From Turnera subulata (taxonomy: Eukaryota; Streptophyta; Magnoliopsida; Malpighiales; Passifloraceae): a stretch of DNA of 64,000 nt. Location: contig JAKUCV010002523.1 of assembly GCA_028386065.3 (NCBI GenBank), forward strand, positions 1 through 64,000. The letters run 5' to 3'. The position numbers and the translations under genes are program-made. This document shows positions 11,141 through 21,988 of this stretch, piece after piece. The notes beneath the pieces were generated by a model. It was given only the letters and a program-made list of their open reading frames with translations. It searched no databases and was not told the DNA's origin. Every line of letters begins with the position of its first letter. Position 1 is the stretch's first letter.

Positions 11141-14100
11141 ATGGAAGAGTTGCGATGGTGGACACTTGAGTGGGCGGGAGCTGTCATGCTTGGGATCTTT
11201 GGCGGACCTGGATGGTGCGACAGTTTCTAATTGGGTTTATGTTGGTGATCAGTTGCTTCTTATGACCAGTGTATTTCTTACGTATATGGCTGGAGTGGTT
11301 CCTCTTCAGAGGCGGGGCTTCGCTTCTGGGAAGACGGTCTTGGATCACAATGTGGTCCTCGGTAGCCCCACGTCTTCTGGTAGGTAAGGGTAAGAAGATC
11401 AATGGTTCATCATTTGCCAGTTGTTTTCTTTTGGAATCAATATTTACTTTTCTGGTGAAGTTTCATGTATTATCTATGGACGTTTTTATTTTTCATTTAG
11501 CTGGTAAGGTTAACTTCTATGTTTACATTGGTAGGAAGAAAGATGATCAGCATAACTCTAAGCATGCTTGGGACTCAGTGAAGCACAAACTTTTGGATTC
11601 TTTGGATGCGTTAGAACAGGGGAATGATGTGGAAAACAGAATCCGTCAAGTTGAGCAGCAGCGGGTGTCACGCCCTTTAAGTTTGTATGCTGTGTCTGAG
11701 GGTCCAAAGTTGCGGTTACTATGGGCTTCTCTCCAGTGTCTTGAAGAAGAGGCATGCACTCTTACTCTCTGCCTATTAGAGCACTGTAAAAAATTAATTT
11801 GTAACCGCTTTTCACATTTTTCATCATGGGGTCTGTTTTAGTATTTGGTATGCATTTCTTTCATTCTTTGTGTAAGAAAGCACCTTTTTGGCTTATTGAT
11901 ATCCAATTTGAATATGAAACTTTCACAAATTTAACTTTGCTTTCCTAAATTGTTGTAGAGTTGTTTGTTCTGCTTGTAGATTTCAGCACTTAATGATCAA
12001 AATTGGTTTTGTGGGTATACATCTTCTGGTTTCTTCATTTCTTGACATAAAGAGATCAAATACTTCTTTGTATCATATATGATTTTTGCACATTGGTGAT
12101 TTCAGGGTTTCATAGTTTTCATTTGCAGGTGAATAATGTTCTCAGTGACTGTGCAACAGTGACCATGGATGATTGGTGCACAATCTTTCCTGAAGTTATT
12201 CGAAGGACCTCTAACCTTGTGTTCCCGGCTTGGCTAGCAAAGGAGCTCTGTCTTGAACACAACAAGCTTGAGGAGGTAGATTAGAAAATTTACATTACCA
12301 TGCATGTATTTCTTTCACCTAGCTTTTCTAGATAAACCCTCCATTCTTTTTTGCATTTATTTTTCAGGCATTTGCTTCGTTGTTGGTTGAAAAGTTGAAA
12401 GGGGATGACATTATTTTACAAACCATAAGAAAGTCTGGAAAGGAAGAGCTCTATGCTGAATTATTATACTTTCTTACATTTCGTACTCTCAGGTAAAGTC
12501 ATTATTTCTGCTTTTCTTTTTGTTGTTCTTTGCCATTTTAAACCTATAAGCTTAGAGTTTGAGTTTTGACATTGCAACTAGTGGAGATAAGAATGACACA
12601 TTGCCAACTTTAGGGGTGTGGTGGACATTTGGTCTCCTTTTGCAATTGATGTGTGTCTATTGTTATCCTTGTCTCTCCAAGACATTTAAAGTTGTCCAAA
12701 AGTTGTTTGGAAAACTTCTGGTCTGGGATCTTAGATGGGTACTTGAGGGTTCTTGTCTCCCCCTTTTCTTGTGTCATAATTAACTTCCTGGTTTTGATTC
12801 ATGATGTGATATTCGTTTTTCTTTTATTTTTTTCTTTGGCAGGAAAGGCAGCTGTTATGACACTAAGTTGCTTACTGTGCAAGGAGTTTCCATATTGGAA
12901 GATTTGGTTATTACTTTAGCTGATGGTATTGCCAGTGTTTATCTGGAGCTTATCTCCGTTGATGGCAATTTATCAAACGAAATGAACACACCGGACATAT
13001 GTAATTTGTCAACCAGAGCTCTCCAAAGATTGCGCAACGAGGTACAGTCAATTTTTTTACTACAACTATGATCAGCTGTTATTCCTTCCATATTGTTCTG
13101 CTAATGAATCCGTATTTAGGAATTCTCTTATGATGCTCCCTAGGTGTTTTTTATGTCCTGCCATGGCGGGTTATGTTGTCAACTTGTCATTATCTTTGTC
13201 ATTTAATTTTCATTTTCATCTTATTTGCTATTTCCTTGTACATCTCATAGATGTGCGTGCATGGTTCATGTAATTTATTCCTGTTACTTCCGTTACCAAT
13301 ACATTAAACTTAGGTGTTTGAAGATGAGAGCTGATGAGGGGTTAATTTATAATTCCTTAGGAGGAATTATCTGTTTCTTTTCCTTTGCTTTTTCTATTCT
13401 TTCTAATTGTCTGGTTGGACAAAGTGTTGGAGAGGGAGAGCGTTAGGGTTTTTGTGTTGCTTTTAAGAAACTTTTTTTGGGAAATGGGAATCAATTCTAA
13501 AGTGATTGAATATGTTATTAATGGTAATCCAGCTTTATTGCATTTTATTCAATTTAGAAATGTTGTTAACAGGTGGCTCTAAAGAAGTGGTTGTATCAAA
13601 ATCTTGAGACAGTTGTATTGATGTATGAAGATAGATTTGATCTATGCACGCTTCAATTGAAACTCATTGATGGACCAAGCAGTATTCAGACTGAAAATCA
13701 TATTTGGTGGAAGAGGCTCTCAAAGCAAAAAATTGAAACCACAACATCGTCATTACCTTACACTGCCATTACCCAGTTTTCCATGCCTGTCAAACGTACC
13801 AAGGAATTGAGGGCCTTGACTGGCTGGTATGTATATATGTTTCATATTATCCTATTTATTTGGCCTTGCATGCTTGTGGCATGAGCATTAGTACCTCTTT
13901 GTCATTTGTTACTTGCAAATATGAGTAGCAGTTTCATACTCTTGCTTATTTACATATTCGTCTATATAGTGGCATTTTTCAACAGTAGGCCAAGAAGGAA
14001 GAAGTACTAGGTTGTGATCTGAGCAGGATATCACGCATCCTTGAATTTAATCACTGTATTTGGATCATGAAGGCGTTACCCCATTTTTTTCCCATTAAAC

Positions 14101-15071
14101 CACAATATGCGTAGAAGGAATTTCACTTCAGTATTTGCCATGAAATGGCTGTGCTTTAGACAAAACATATATCTTGTGGTTGCAAGTCAACTTTTTTACC
14201 ATTTCAAAAATTAGGAGGATGAAAAGAATGGGCATAACACGATTTGAAGATAAGCAGTAGGTGGTGGTATGTAGGGCTGTTCTGACAATTTAATCTTGCT
14301 ACTGTTGAGAAGAATGTAGCTGGTATAATGACATAGAATGCACAGAGCAGCTACTGGTGCAAGCTAGCTTATGAAATTAGGGTGTCTTTGTTGGTTTGAA
14401 ATCCTACTTTAAGGTCCGTAACTTGATTACCCTGATTGATGGCTATGTGGAACCGTTTAAAAACTCCTTTGCCTTACTGTGGTATTGACCACGTGCATCT
14501 GTCTGAATATTCTGCTTCTAAGCTGTTGATTTTTTTTCCTCTTGAATTTTATTTATCTTATAACTTATATTTAATATTTTTTTGCCTTATTATTGTTAAA
14601 AGAAGTTTGATAATTTTTTCTCTTTCTGTTCAAAGCCCTTCGATTGAGACTTAATTGTCATTGACTTCAATCTCATTTTGCTGGATTTTGCGAATGATTT
14701 TTTCAGTAGTTTTCTTTGTTGTAATCGGTGAGCATGTTAAGGTAGAGCTTGATTTTAGACCATTCCCTTTCTTGGCTTTGCCAGATCACCAGTAAGCACG
14801 AAATGCATTGTTGCGTCGAGTGGATGTCGTACAATATGTTAGTTTAATGCTTATGACAAATGATGCCCTCTAAATTTGGTAATAATTAATGTGTTGCAGG
14901 AGATACTACTTCAGTCTATTCCTCGAGTTATCTGACATTTCAATGCCATTTATTAAAGCTATCATGGAAAAATTCAGCAACGCCATCTCATTTTTTCTTG
15001 TTTCACTGATTGGGAGGTCAGTAGGACAAATTTACAGTGGAATCAGGCAGTCTCTTAGATGGAAGAAGTGA
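11141..15071 (+). CDS. Conserved plant protein of unknown function, 7 coding exons
   Basis: Exons inferred from splice sites and frame: 11,141-11,383, 11,535-11,751, 12,129-12,275, 12,368-12,492, 12,843-13,041, 13,573-13,826, 14,900-15,071 (stop). Every join preserves frame. The product would be about 450 residues, with a hydrophobic stretch near the N-terminus (QLLLMTSVFLTYMAGVVP), a mixed central region rich in Leu and acidic residues, then ALTGWRYYFSLFLELSD and a C-terminal hydrophobic segment (ISFFLVSLIGRSVG) before a basic end. This suggests a membrane-associated protein, by inference only. The first exon is odd: the ATG at 11,141 opens a Trp-rich frame (WWTLEWAGAVM) that stops at 11,228, while the frame that joins exon 2 is one base out; the summed exon length (1,357) is one above a multiple of three. 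Intron 2 starts with GC, not GT. I do not recognise the family by name; a broken copy or a sequence error are both possible. Confidence 0.75.
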
Positions 15072-17352
15072 GATGTGAATGAGACATTTTTTTCTTCCTT
15101 CCAATTTTGCTTCCGCATCTTTTTTGATCGAGCGTGGAAGAATATGACTTTTAAATTGACAAATTGGATGTTGATTTTTTGCCTGGGAATCTTCACGCTT
15201 CTTGTAATCATTGGTTAATAATTCTAAAGATCTCGCTGGTTTGCGGTTAAAACCTGGGTTGAAGTCTGAAGTGATGATCAGATGAATCTTATCCAAAAAT
15301 CCTGAGATTAAATGGAAACCTGACTGAAGTTTTATTTATGTCAGTACAACTGCATGCCCTTACAATGGCCAGAATGTTTCTTCCTTCTGTTTTTTTTAAT
15401 TGCTTATACAGAGCATGAATGTAATGTGACCAATGTCTTTTATTTTGAGTGAGGTGATGCCGTCTTTGTATGGGTTTGGAATTGCTTTGGGCCTAGTTAA
15501 TAGGTGTGTCCCGTTATCTCTGTTTGCAACAAAAAGGAGACGCTTCTCTTAAGAGTGCTTCAATACGCGATCAGTATCTTTGGTGTTTGCCTTCTTCTTC
15601 CTCTAATGGTAGAAAGTTTGAAGAAGCACGTTAACTTTTGCAGCTAAAGGCTAAACAGGCCCACCTTTCCACCCAAACAATCGGGGACTGTGCAAGTCGC
15701 AGGGGGCACGTTAGATTGCTGATGAAATTTAGGCGGTCAATAAAATGTAGGATTGCAACTTCACAAAGGGGATCAATGTGGCCACATCTTTTAGTAAGAT
15801 GCATCACAATACTAATATATCCTGCCTGGATTGGTGCATTTTTGTTTTTCATGTATGATGTGTATTCTTTAGTATTCATGGAGAAAATGGTTTTTTGAAC
15901 GTCAAAGCATATTCATTCATTAAAAGCCTAGCCCGCCTCACTGTCAATTACATCAAAAAAGCCCTAGAAAATGGTGAGAACCACTAGAAAATGACGGGCA
16001 CATAGCTGATCATACTTTTCAAAAGAGTCCAAAAGCAAAAGTAAATTTCAGAAGATTATACTTGTGCCCTACCATCTTTACAAGATCACTCTATTTTGCT
16101 GAGAAACTTCTTAATATATATTAAATCAATTCATGGTGTCCGTGTCTTTACATAAAGCAAGGTTTCCCACTTCGAAACTGCTCCTTCTTTAACTATTCAA
16201 AGTTTGAAGGAGGAATTGTACTAGAAAAGATGGGATTATGAGATCAAAGGCTTCTAGTGCTGTCGCCCCAGTCCTACTACTTACACTATACATTTGTATA
16301 TGCTGCAGGCATCTCCTCTCTGCTTTAATTAATGTAGTTTATAATCTAGTGAAAAATTTTGGAAGGAAAATGGACATTTTGAACAAACAGCTTAATTGAT
16401 TATATACGCATGACTGTTGAACCAATGGGTCGAGCTTTTTTTCTAGCGACCCTGAGTCGACCTTGTAAAGGACCTTAAATTGACAAGACAAGCAGAGATA
16501 ATGCAAAGCCGCAACAGGGTGGAGAAAAATCATACACTTGAAAAAAAAGGTGGATGAAGCATCGTTGTCCAAACCGAAGAAAATAAAGAAAGCTGTATGA
16601 ACAATAATTAAGATATATGCACCAATCACCATGCAATGATGTACGTTCTCAGCGAAAAATACAATGATGGCAGTGCCTTTAACATACTATCATTTGACAA
16701 TTATCACAGGTTACATTTTGCTTGCATGGACCATATATATGGTGGCCCCAGTCCATTTTCCAATCCTCCTTTGTATTTTTTTTCCAGTGACAGAAACCTG
16801 ACGTGGGCAGATGGCACTGTAGTGATTTGATAATTGACATAGACAAGGACATGTGATGTTGCTGATGGTGTCTTTGGGTCAATATAGGGAAAACGGGTGG
16901 TGAAATGAAAAAAGAGCAGAAAAATTTGTGACTTTTTTTTTTTTTTTTTCCACTGGTATCCCTGGCCAGTCCACCTTTAAGGACATCAAAGACACCAGAT
17001 TAAATCTAGCTCGACTCGGGTGGCGCACCTAGGTAATGGTGGGTATTATGACTGCAGTAAGTTTTTATAACCAGCCCCCCTCATTACTGTGGGATCTTGG
17101 GATGAAATGACATGAAATAGATTTATTTTGCTTATTTTCAGAAGACAATTACAGTACTATATTTTTTTTTTGAAAACTGGAAGAAAACTATAATATATAC
17201 TTGAAGCTTTTGATTTTCACTGCAAAACTATACTTGAAGCTTTTGATTTTTCACTGCACTATAGTCTATATACACGCTTCTTTATAAAACAATACCCCTC
17301 TATATATAGATTCTATGTATGAGCTCGCACGGTAGAATTGATCATGTGATCA
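15072..17352. other. Intergenic DNA downstream of the 11-15 kb gene
   Basis: No gene is supported. It contains a 75-bp LINE tail (15,891-15,965), a ~36-bp tandem duplication around CTTGAAGCTTTTGATTTTCACTGCA (about 17,200-17,260), poly(T) tracts, and flank of the copia element. The first few hundred bases after 15,071 are presumably the gene's 3' UTR. Confidence 0.45.
15882..15975 (-). mobile_element. 5'-truncated LINE tail, 75 bp
   Basis: The direct repeats AGAAAATGGT (15,882-15,891 and 15,966-15,975) flank a short insert that on the minus strand ends GCTTTGACGTTC followed by a run of A. That is the expected form of a LINE copy reduced to the end of its 3' UTR. The same GTTC-poly(A) terminus occurs in the micro-insertions at 7,504 and 42,299, suggesting one LINE family. 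Confidence 0.5.
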
Positions 17353-17626
17353 TGTTAAAACAAGAAGAACAAAGAAGTTTGGAATTTTCTGATGATTTTA
17401 TTAGCTCACAAGACAATCTTTTTATATACAATTCCTATAACTATAAATGGAAGGAAATAATCTAGACTAATTATAATTGATTCCGATTTAGCATTGATGA
17501 TGCTAAATCGCACTAATCTCTCCTACTCACACTAATCTCTCCTAATCACCCTAATCATTCCCAATCACACTAATTACTACTAATCACACTAATCATTCCC
17601 AATCACACTAATTACTTATTCTGACA
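17353..17626 (-). repeat. copia 3' LTR
   Basis: This 274-bp LTR contains a hairpin at 17,484-17,510 (arms CGATTTAGCAT and ATGCTAAATCG) and a run of ~15-19 bp imperfect tandem units based on AATCACACTAATC towards 17,600. It pairs with 21,283-21,556. Confidence 0.9.
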
Positions 17627-17633
17627 CTCCCCC

Positions 17634-20600
17634 TCAAGTTGGAGCATAGATATCAATCATGCCCAACTTGTCAACTAATTTGTGAAATGTTTTGCCTGTG
17701 ACTGTCTTTGTGAGAACATCAGCTAATTGATCTTCTGATTTGATGAAAGGGAAGCTTATAATCTTCTGATCAAGCTTCTCCCTAATGAAATGACGACCAA
17801 CCTCTACATGTTTGGTACGATCATGTTGAACTGGATTATGGGCGATCTCGATAGCTGCTTTATTGTCACAATGTAACTTCATAGACGTGGACTGATTCAC
17901 ACCCAACTCCTCCAAGATACCTTTAATCCACAATAGTTCACAAACACCATGGGCCATTCCTTGATATTCCGCCTCAGCACTAGATCTGGCAACAACTTTA
18001 TGTTTCTTGCTCTTCCATGTGACAAGGTTCCCCTCCACGAAAGTAAAATAGCCGGACGTGGAACATCTAGTAGTCTGATCACCGGCCCAGTCTAAGTCTG
18101 TGTATCCTTCGACTTCCCGACTGCCATTTTTTTAGAACAGCACACCTTTTCTAGGAGACTTCTTAAGATACCGAAGAATTCGGTATACAGCATCCAAATG
18201 TTCTACACTGGGTGAGTTCATGAATTGGCTGACAACACTCACGGCATAAGCAATATCTGGCCTTGTATGTGCCAAATAAATTAGACGTCCGACCAGGCGT
18301 TGATATTGAGTCTTGTTTGTTGGAACTTGATCCGAAAATATGCCTAGTCTATGATTCACTCGGTGTTTCAACAGGCTTACAAGAGAGCATACCTGTTTCA
18401 TTGAGAAGATCTAACACGTACTTCCGTTGGGAAAGAAAAATGCCACATTCAGACCTGGCCACTTCAATCCCCAAAAAATACTTCAGTTGTCCCAAATCTT
18501 TCATCTCAAACTTGGTAGACAAGTATTCCGACAAAGCCTTCATCTCATCTGGGTCATCTCCTGTCAGGACCATATCATCGACATACACTATCAATGCTGT
18601 CAATCTGCCCTCCTTTCGTTTTATGAATAGAGTGTGGTCCAAGTTACTCTGGCGATATCCAAACTCTCTCATAGTAGTGGACAATCTTCCAAACCATGCT
18701 CTTGGTGATTGTTTCAGTCCATATAGGGATTTCTTCAACTTGCAAACCTGATTCCTCGAACCCGGCCGGATTCCTGGAGGCACCTCCATGTATACTTTTT
18801 CTTCTAGGTCCCTATTAAGAAAGGCATTCTTGACGTCAAACTGCTGTAAAGGCCAATCTCGGTTTGCTGCCAATGATAGAAGGATCCGAATAGTATTAAG
18901 TTTTGCAACCGGGGCAAATGTCTCTTGGTAGTCCACTCCAAATTTTTGTATGTACCCCTTTGCAACTAGTCAAGCTTTGAATCTCTTAATACTTCCATCA
19001 GCTTTTAATTTGATAGTGTACACCCATTTGCACCCAACAGTCCTGACTCCTTCAGGTAGTTGAACTAGATCCCATGTACCGTTCCTTTTTAGGGCATCTA
19101 ATTCCTCTTCCATCGCCTTCTTCCACCTTGGATCTGCCAAAGCTTCCTGCACACTACTAGGAATAGATACAGCAGACAATTGATCAACAGCAAGTGTATA
19201 AGGGTTTGCTAACCTATGATGGGATACATGATTGCTAATTAGGTACTTGGTTTTTGCTTTGGGCTCTGGTTTATAGAGTCTTTTTGGAATACCCTTATTA
19301 CTTCTGGATGGATATCTAGGTCAGAAATTACCTCCTGTGAGACATCCCCGGATGGATCAATGGCCAATGGCATGGACGGGGTAAACTCTGTACTTTCAGG
19401 ACTTTCTCCCTCAAGAGTTGGTTCTGGACCATTCGGCTCGGATGATGCCGAAACTGGTGGTACTGCTGGAGCATTCGATGGCTCAGATGTTGCCGAAACT
19501 GGTGGTATCGTAACCCATAGATCTTTCTCCGATATTGGACAATTTGGCACCGATGGTGAATCTGACAGACATGAGTCATTCTCTTCTCCAAAACTCTCCC
19601 CCTGAAGAGAATTTTCTCTAGTTCTTTGTTGATAAAAAGGTTCAGTTTCATGGAAGGTGACATCAAGGGTAACATATAGCTTCCTAGTAGTGGGATCATA
19701 GCACCGATACCCTTTTTGGGTTTTGGAATATCCTATAAAGACACATTTTGTGGCACAAGGATCAAGTTTGGTTCGGAATGGTTTAGGGATATGAACAAAA
19801 GCAGTACATCCAAAGATACGAGGCTCAATATTAAGAAGATGAGGAATAGTGACTAGAGATTGTAGTTTCTGGAGTGGGGTTTGGAAGTCTATGACACTAG
19901 AAGGAGTCCTATTAATAAGGTACGCAGCGGAAAGAAGTGCTTCTCCCTAGTAAAACCGGGGCATATTCATACCAAAAAGCTGGGCACGAACCACCTCAAG
20001 TAACTGACGGTTTCTTCTCTCGGCTAGGCCATTTTGTTGGGGTGTGTAAGTACAGGAGGTTTGATGCTTAATGCCATGTTTTTTCAAGAAATCCTCAAAG
20101 GCTGACTCAAGAAATTCTGTACCATTGTCAGATTGTAAATCACGGATTTGTTTTTGACACTGCGTTTGAACTATATTAAAGAAATCTTTAAAGGCTAGAA
20201 ACAAATCACTCTTCTTCTGGAGTAAGGACACCCAAATCATACGAGTGCATTCGTCAACAAAAGAGACAAAGTAACGAGCTTTTGAAAGAGAGAGAATTTT
20301 GGCAGGGCCCCAAATATCAGTGTGAATGACTGCAAAAGGTTTGTCACTTTTATTGAAACTAGGCAAATACGAAGTTCTATGACTCTTGGCTAGTTCACAG
20401 GTATTACATTGAAAGTCAGACTCATTCAAATTTGTGAACATTTGGGGACACAATTTTTTAAGATACCCAAATGACAAATGACCTAAACGACGATGCCAAA
20501 GCCAAATCTTCTCCTACCCTTATACCGAGATACTCACCGAGTTTGCTTGACACATTCTCGTCTCATTGGGAAGGTTCAGATAGTACAGTTTACCCCGCCT

Positions 20601-21167
20601 AGTACCACGACCAAGAATCTTCCCGGATGAAATGTCCTGAAACTCACAATAAGAAGGCCAAAAAGTTACGATACAAGACAAGCGAGAGGTAATTTGACTA
20701 ACTAACAACAAATTATAGGCAAGAGAGGGAACTATTAACACGGGGTCTAAAGTGAGATCATTAGAGAAGGTGATAGTGCCTTCACCCAAAACCTAAGAAG
20801 TGCCTCCATTGGCAGTGGATATGGACTTGTGTTTGGAGGGATGAAATGTGTTTAAAAGATTGGAGTTATTGGTCATGTGGTCTGTAGCACCAGTGTCAAT
20901 TATCCATGTATTATTCAAAGTAGTAGCAGAATGAGCAGAAGCATGATTTTTGTTACCTGTTTGAACAACATGTGCAGTGGGCTCGCCAGTATTTTCTGGT
21001 TCTGGACCTGAAACCATTGCTCTCCTTTCCTCTATCTGTGGAGGTTTTCGAGAAGGATCCCATCGTTCTGGATAGCCTATGAGCTTGTAGCACTGTTTCT
21101 TAGTGTGCCTTGGTTCCTGTTGGACAACAATCTGTTGGGTTGAGGTTTTTCCCACGATTTCTCCCAT
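17634..21167 (-). pseudogene. copia polyprotein remnant (PR-INT-RT-RH)
   Basis: Reading 5' to 3' on the minus strand: a zinc-knuckle remnant (KKQCYKLIGYPERW), an aspartic protease site (WIIDTGATDHMT, near 20,900), an integrase core (20,477-19,947) with HTDIWGP, LQSDNGTEF and NGLAERRNR supplying the D-D-E residues, a Ser/Pro-rich linker near 19,240-19,550, reverse transcriptase (19,179-18,349) with FAPVAKL, DVKNAFLN and YVDDM, and RNase H (18,038-17,634) with ARSSAEAEY and LHCDNKAA. The frame is broken by several in-frame stops (for example near 20,793 and 20,520) and by shifts on both sides of the RT segment (near 19,200 and 18,350). It cannot yield a functional polyprotein. Confidence 0.92.
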
Positions 21168-21270
21168 ATTGTTTGAAATCGTGATTGTCTTTTGGTTTGG
21201 TGTTGGTAAGAACCAAATGTTCTTTACCAGAATTTTAACAAAGAGAAAAATGAGCTAGGTTGAACAACCT

Positions 21271-21282
21271 GCTCCGCTACCA
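21271..21282 (-). other. Primer-binding site of the copia element
   Basis: On the minus strand TGGTAGCGGAGC immediately follows the 5' LTR. It resembles the common plant initiator-Met tRNA site TGGTATCAGAGC but differs at three positions. The same variant is seen in the elements at 5,999 and 62,224. Confidence 0.65.
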
Positions 21283-21556
21283 TGTTAAAACAAGAAGAAC
21301 AAAGAAGTTTGGAATTTTCTTATGATTTTATTAGCTCACAAGGCAATCCTTTTATACACAATTCCTATAACTATAAATGGAAGGAAATAATCTACACTAA
21401 TTACAATTGATTCCGATTTAGTATTGATGATGCTAAATCGCACTAATCTCTCCCAATCACACTAATCTCTCCTAATCACCCTAATTATTCCCAATCACAC
21501 TAATTACTACTAATCACACTAATCATTTCCAATCACACTAATTACTCATTTTGACA
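21283..21556 (-). repeat. copia 5' LTR
   Basis: Same length and structure as the copy at 17,353, including the hairpin (21,414-21,440, one arm with a C-to-T change) and the AATCACACTAATC-type tandem units. It is the promoter-bearing LTR of the minus-strand element. Confidence 0.9.
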
Positions 21557-21988
21557 AATCATTTGTGGATTAATTATCCCGTTTCGTCCTCACAAAAGTT
21601 GTCCAAGCACTTGCACACTTTGCTGTACTTCAATTTTTTTTTTCTTGATATGGAAAAAACATCCTATTTTGTCTAAACTGTGAACAAGCATGCAATATTA
21701 ATGTAATGTAAACTATACGCTAGCCGCATGGGGACAACTAATCAGAGTGGAAAAACGGCTGCTAATGAAGATGTCTTTGTAAAAGTATTCAAACGATTAG
21801 TTTCTAGCCTACAACATTATAGAGCATAGGTGTGTGAGAAGGGATTGATTTTACTAGTAGTTAGTATGTACCAATTTCCATCAATCACTAGAGGAAGCAG
21901 CTAGCATGCGGTGCATTATTTGTGGTTATCCCTTCATGGCTTCATCCCACTTTCTTTCCCAACTTTTCAACTTGGTATAAAGTTTTAG
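21557..21988. other. Spacer between copia element and solo LTR
   Basis: AT-rich sequence with poly(T) tracts. I see no gene or element boundary apart from the flanking target duplications of its neighbours. Confidence 0.5.

Larger units (their letters stand above)
17353..21556 (-). mobile_element. Ty1/copia retrotransposon, degenerate, gag mostly deleted
   Basis: Two 274-bp LTRs (17,353-17,626 and 21,283-21,556) bound the element; each runs TGTTAAAACAAG...TGACA and they differ at few positions, so insertion is fairly recent. On the minus strand the primer site TGGTAGCGGAGC (complement 21,271-21,282) follows the 5' LTR, and a purine tract CTTGAGGGGGAG abuts the 3' LTR at 17,627. The flanks GATCA and AATCA (17,348-17,352; 21,557-21,561) are a 5-bp target duplication with one mismatch. 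Domain order protease, integrase, reverse transcriptase, RNase H is the copia order. The 4.2-kb length is short because nearly all of gag is absent. Confidence 0.93.
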
